From: Mycolicibacterium sp. MU0050
Lineage (GTDB): Bacteria > Actinomycetota > Actinomycetes > Mycobacteriales > Mycobacteriaceae
Length of the DNA: 64,000 nt
Direction of reading: 5' to 3'
NCBI RefSeq assembly: GCF_963378085.1
Contig: NZ_OY726395.1
Span: forward strand, 2,666,001-2,730,000
Both the position numbers and the translations under genes were made by a program. The notes below the pieces were generated by a model. The model did no database searches, had not been told where the DNA came from, and saw only the letters and a list, made by a program, of their open reading frames with translations. Shown piece by piece: positions 60,730 through 64,000 of this stretch (the stretch's first letter is position 1; each line of letters begins with the position of its first letter).

Positions 60730-62366
60730 TGCGCCCGGAAACGAGGCGCTGGACCGCCATCAGCGCGGGCGGGCTCGCCGTCCTGCTCGGGGCCATCGAC
60801 ACCTACGTCGTGGTCACGATCATGACCGACATCATGCGAGATGTCGGTATCCCGATCAACAAGATCCAGCAGGTCGCGCCGATCATCACCGGCTATCTGC
60901 TCGGTTACATCGCGGCCATGCCGCTGCTGGGCCGGGCCTCCGACCGGGTGGGCCGCAAGCTGGTGCTGCAACTCGGTCTCGCGGGCTTCGCGATCGGCTC
61001 GGTGGTCACGGCCATGGCCCAGGACCTCAGCACCCTGGTGGTCGGCCGGGTGATCCTGGGTATCGCGGCCGGCGCGCTGCTCCCGGTCACGCTGGCACTG
61101 GCCGCCGACCTGTGGGCCGCGCGTAACCGCGCCGCCGTGCTCGGCGGCATCGGCGCGGCCCAGGAACTCGGCTGTGTGCTCGGCCCGCTGTGGGGTATCG
61201 CGGTGGTGTCCATGCTGAACACCTGGCGCGACGTGTTCTGGATCAACATCCCGCTGGCCCTGCTGGCCATGTTGATGATCCATTTCAGCGTGCCGGGCCA
61301 TGAGCGCGGCGCGGGGCCGCGCGAGCGGGTCGACGTCGTCGGCGGCCTGCTGCTGGCCGTGGCCCTGGGTCTGTTGGTCATCGGCCTGTACAACCCCGAG
61401 CCCGACGGCAAGGAGGTGCTGCCCAGCAACGGGCTGCTGCTGGTCGGCATCGCGCTCGTCGTCACCCTGGCGTTCTTCATCTGGGAACGCGTCTCGCGCA
61501 CCAAGCTCATCGACCCCGCCGGCGTGAAGTTCCTGCCGTTCCTCGCCGCCCTGGCCACGTCGCTGTGCGCCGGCGCCGCGCTGATGGTGACGCTGGTCAA
61601 CGTAGAGCTGTTCGGCCAGGGGGTGCTGGGCCTGGATCAGGTGCAGGCCGCACTGAAGCTCAGCTGGTTCCTGGCCGCCCTGCCGGTGGGCGCGGTCATC
61701 GGCGGCTTGATCGCCACCCGCGTGGGCGACCGCATCGTGGTCTTCGTCGGGATGCTGATCGCCGGCTTCGCCTACTGGTTGGTGTCGCATTGGCGCGTCG
61801 ACGTGCTGTCGGTGAGCCACGACCTGGGGTTGTTCGAGCTCCCCGCGTTCAGCACCGACCTGGTGATCGCCGGATTCGGCCTCGGCCTGGTGATCGGCCC
61901 GTTGACCTCGGCGGCGCTGCGGGTGGTCCCGTCGGCGCAGCACGGCATCGCGTCCTCGCTGGTGGTCGTGGCCCGCATGACCGGCATGCTGATCGGTGTC
62001 GCGGCGCTGTCGGCGTGGGGGCTGTACCGGTTCAATCAGATCCTGGCGGAGCTGCCCCGGGCGGCCGGCGAGACTCTGGCGGAACGGCTCGCCGCCGAGG
62101 CGTCCCGCTACCAACTGGCGTTCTCCATGCAGTACGGCGAGATGTTCGGGGTCACCGCGATCGTCTGCGTCGTCGGCGCGGTGATCGGTCTGCTCATCGC
62201 CGGCAAGCACACCCAGGCCGACGATGCACCCGTCGACGCCGCGCCGGACCCGCGAGCCGAGACCGAACCCGCCACCGAGGTGCTCAGCGCCGCCCGGGGT
62301 GCCGACGCCGCGACCACGCGGCTGCCCGGCGCCGGCGGCGCACACCGGCGACGCGACCCGCGCTAG
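60729..62366 (+). CDS. p55: P55 major facilitator exporter
   Basis: A 545-residue MFS transporter (Rv1410c) of the 14-helix drug:proton antiporter type. The first helix has the acidic [13 protein letters not shown] motif, and motif A is [14 protein letters not shown]. With LprG it moves triacylglycerides and lipoglycans to the outer envelope and gives tolerance to some drugs. The start overlaps the lprG stop. The 55-residue C-terminal tail is polar and disordered. Confidence 0.95.
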   Translation: MRPETRRWTAISAGGLAVLLGAIDTYVVVTIMTDIMRDVGIPINKIQQVAPIITGYLLGYIAAMPLLGRASDRVGRKLVLQLGLAGFAIGSVVTAMAQDLSTLVVGRVILGIAAGALLPVTLALAADLWAARNRAAVLGGIGAAQELGCVLGPLWGIAVVSMLNTWRDVFWINIPLALLAMLMIHFSVPGHERGAGPRERVDVVGGLLLAVALGLLVIGLYNPEPDGKEVLPSNGLLLVGIALVVTLAFFIWERVSRTKLIDPAGVKFLPFLAALATSLCAGAALMVTLVNVELFGQGVLGLDQVQAALKLSWFLAALPVGAVIGGLIATRVGDRIVVFVGMLIAGFAYWLVSHWRVDVLSVSHDLGLFELPAFSTDLVIAGFGLGLVIGPLTSAALRVVPSAQHGIASSLVVVARMTGMLIGVAALSAWGLYRFNQILAELPRAAGETLAERLAAEASRYQLAFSMQYGEMFGVTAIVCVVGAVIGLLIAGKHTQADDAPVDAAPDPRAETEPATEVLSAARGADAATTRLPGAGGAHRRRDPR

Positions 62367-62385
62367 GAGTTGCGACGCCGGTGTG
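62341..62385 (+). terminator. terminator hairpin spanning the P55 stop codon
   Basis: CACACCGGCG pairs perfectly with CGCCGGTGTG; inside this an A-A mismatch is followed by three more pairs and a G-T. The hairpin begins in the last codons of P55 and ends 19 bases after the stop, with GATC following. It would end the lprG-P55 transcript before the PfpI gene. Confidence 0.5.
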
Positions 62386-62416
62386 ATCGGCGGGCACGAT
62401 CGGGTACCCGGCGGGT

Positions 62417-62977
62417 ATGACAAACGATCTGACTGGCAAGAAGGTCGCCTTCCTCGTTGCCCCGGAAGGCGTGGAGCAGGTGGAGCTCACCCAGCCCTGG
62501 GAGGCTGTGCAGCAGGCCGGCGGCACGCCGGTGTTGGTGTCGACCGAGACCGGCAAGGTCCAGGCGTTCAACCACCTCACCGAGGCGGACGTCTTCGAGG
62601 CCGAGGTGGCCGCCGCGGACGCGCAGCCCGCCGACTTCGTGGGTCTGGTCTTGCCCGGCGGGGTGGCCAACCCCGACAACCTGCGCACCGACGCCGGCGC
62701 CGTGCGGTTCGCCAAGGGCTTCTTCGAGGCCGGAAAACCCGTCGCGGTCATCTGCCACGCCCCCTGGACGCTGGTCGAGGCGGACGTGGTGCGGGGCCGC
62801 ACGCTCACATCGTGGCCGAGCGTGCGCACCGACATCGTCAACGCCGGCGGCACCTGGGTGGACCAGGAGGTCGCGGTGTGCACGGGCGGACCCAACACCC
62901 TGGTGTCCAGCCGCAAGCCCGACGACCTGCCCGCGTTCTGCGCCAAGACCGTTGAGGTGCTGGCGAATTCGGCCTAG
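62417..62977 (+). CDS. PfpI/DJ-1 family protein
   Basis: A 186-residue protein of the class I amidotransferase-like fold. The nucleophile elbow is AVICHAPW with Cys113 and His114, and the acidic partner is expected near PEGVEQVEL. Such proteins are glyoxalases, deglycase-like or stress proteases; the true activity is disputed. GGCGGG lies close before the ATG. It converges on ribD with a 7-base gap and a weak 6-bp hairpin (CGGCCT/AGGCCG, 62970-62992). Confidence 0.9.
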   Translation: MTNDLTGKKVAFLVAPEGVEQVELTQPWEAVQQAGGTPVLVSTETGKVQAFNHLTEADVFEAEVAAADAQPADFVGLVLPGGVANPDNLRTDAGAVRFAKGFFEAGKPVAVICHAPWTLVEADVVRGRTLTSWPSVRTDIVNAGGTWVDQEVAVCTGGPNTLVSSRKPDDLPAFCAKTVEVLANSA

Positions 62978-62984
62978 CGGCGGT

Positions 62985-63986
62985 TCAGGCCGGCACCAGG
63001 CTCAACAGCACGTCGGGGCCCACCCGGTCCACGCCGTCGTACCGCCAGCGGGGGGCCTGCGCGAGGGTGTCCACGCCGACGGCATCGACGATGGTGTTGG
63101 GGCCGCCGATCAGGATCGGCGCCACGTAGGCCAGGATCCGGTCGACGTAGCCGGCCCGGAGAAACGCCGAGGCCAGCGCCGGACCGGACTCCAAGAACAG
63201 ATCCGTTCGATCGCCCAGTGCGCGCAGCACCTCGGCGGGATCGCGGGTGCGGAGCAGTTCGGTGGGCGAATCCGCGTTGCGCACTTTGTAATTCGCGCCG
63301 ATCTCGCGCAGACCGACCACGACCCGCAGCGGTTGTCGGTCATACAGCGCCCCGTCGGAGGTGCGGGCGGTCAGGGCGGGATCGTCGGCGAACACCGTGC
63401 CGGTTCCCACGATCACCGCGTCGGCCGCCGCGCGGCGCAGATGGACGTCGGCGCGCGCCTGCGGGCTGGTGATCCACTGGCTGGTGCCGTCGGCCGCCGC
63501 GCTGCGCCCGTCGATGCTGCCGGCGACCTTCCAGGTGACGTGGGGTCGCCCGGTCCGCAGTTTGTGTAACCACTCCCGTAGCGAGCCGGCGGCGACCTCG
63601 TCGGCGAGCACCCCCGGCACCGTGCCGACACCGGCCGCGGCGAGCCGGCCCGCGCCGTCGGCGGCGACGGGGTTCGGGTCGGCCACCGCGTATACGACGG
63701 TCGAGATGCCCGCAGCCAGAAGCGCATCCACGCAGGGCGGGGTGCGGCCGTGATGGTTGCACGGCTCCAACGTCACCACGGCGGTACCGCCGCGGGCCCG
63801 CTCGCCGGCCGCCCGCAATGCGACGACCTCGGCATGCGCGCCGCCCACGGGTTCGGTGGCGCCCCGGCCGACGATGTCGCCGGCCGCATCCAGTACGACG
63901 GCGCCGACCGGCGGATTCGGATAGGTGGTGCCCTTGATCCGCTCCGCCTCGGCGATGGCCGCCCGCATGGCGCCGTCGAAACCCAT
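62985..63986 (-). CDS. ribD: bifunctional riboflavin deaminase/reductase
   Basis: At least 333 residues (ribG in M. tuberculosis). The N-terminal deaminase has the zinc motif GGAHAEVVAL and LEPCNHHGRTPPC. The C-terminal reductase has SIDGRSAAADGTSQWIT and LRVVVG. Together they convert the first pyrimidine intermediate of riboflavin synthesis. ATG 63986 gives a plausible start, but the frame stays open through the last 14 bases of the window (LDPA before the Met), so the true start may lie outside. Confidence 0.93.
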   Translation of the reverse strand: MGFDGAMRAAIAEAERIKGTTYPNPPVGAVVLDAAGDIVGRGATEPVGGAHAEVVALRAAGERARGGTAVVTLEPCNHHGRTPPCVDALLAAGISTVVYAVADPNPVAADGAGRLAAAGVGTVPGVLADEVAAGSLREWLHKLRTGRPHVTWKVAGSIDGRSAAADGTSQWITSPQARADVHLRRAAADAVIVGTGTVFADDPALTARTSDGALYDRQPLRVVVGLREIGANYKVRNADSPTELLRTRDPAEVLRALGDRTDLFLESGPALASAFLRAGYVDRILAYVAPILIGGPNTIVDAVGVDTLAQAPRWRYDGVDRVGPDVLLSLVPA

Positions 63987-64000
63987 CGCGGGGTCGAGAC

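Overview
The window is high-GC actinobacterial DNA from a mycobacterium, most likely a rapid grower of the Mycolicibacterium type. Four things point there. The core genes run in the same order as the Mycobacterium tuberculosis Rv1409-Rv1486c segment, in reverse orientation. The lineage markers inhA/fabG1, ripAB, mptB, lprG-P55 and opcA are present. Many genes start with GTG and lack a leader. The PE/PE_PGRS genes that interrupt this segment in M. tuberculosis are absent, and a phosphoenolpyruvate carboxylase gene is present. (The synteny comparison is from memory, not from a search.) I saw no tRNA, rRNA, CRISPR array, insertion sequence or phage gene.

Left part (1-16300): a partial conserved gene at the left edge; fabG1-inhA-hemH (mycolic-acid fatty acid synthase II plus ferrochelatase); a moxR1/DUF58/VWA chaperone operon; the peptidoglycan hydrolases ripA-ripB behind a promoter with GTCAC direct repeats; a small membrane protein; aconitase with its TetR repressor AcnR and a textbook AcnR operator; a 64-residue helix-turn-helix protein; an ABC-F ATPase; an enoyl-CoA hydratase; and a thioredoxin.

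Variable patch (16307-18877): two decayed genes lie side by side, a glycoside hydrolase family 16 remnant and an in-frame, internally deleted cytochrome P450 of only 48 codons. A TetR regulator with a palindromic operator and an intact P450 follow.

Centre (18878-39178): the complete sufRBDCSUT iron-sulfur assembly operon, with a SufR-type operator that covers its own start codon and a strong terminator at the far end. It is divergent from mptB, an ABC transporter pair and ctaA (haem A synthase). Next come an ATP-grasp protein that overlaps ctaA, a quinone oxidoreductase, ctaB (haem O synthase) and the pentose-phosphate operon tkt-tal-zwf-opcA-pgl.

Accessory block (39175-45659): a lutCBA lactate-utilisation operon, a small coiled-coil protein, a divergent sulfotransferase/DUF1214 pair sharing a short promoter region with an operator-like palindrome, and a TetR regulator.

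Right part (45686-64000): uvrC-rapZ-yvcK-whiA coupled by 4-base overlaps, then gap-pgk-tpiA-secG-ppc (lower glycolysis, protein export and anaplerosis). The riboflavin genes ribE, ribBA and ribH lie with a PH-domain membrane protein. The lipoglycan exporter pair lprG-P55, a PfpI/DJ-1 protein and ribD end the window.

At least ten genes show a TANNNT hexamer 6-7 bases before the start codon, the geometry of leaderless mycobacterial transcripts. In several cases this decides the start.
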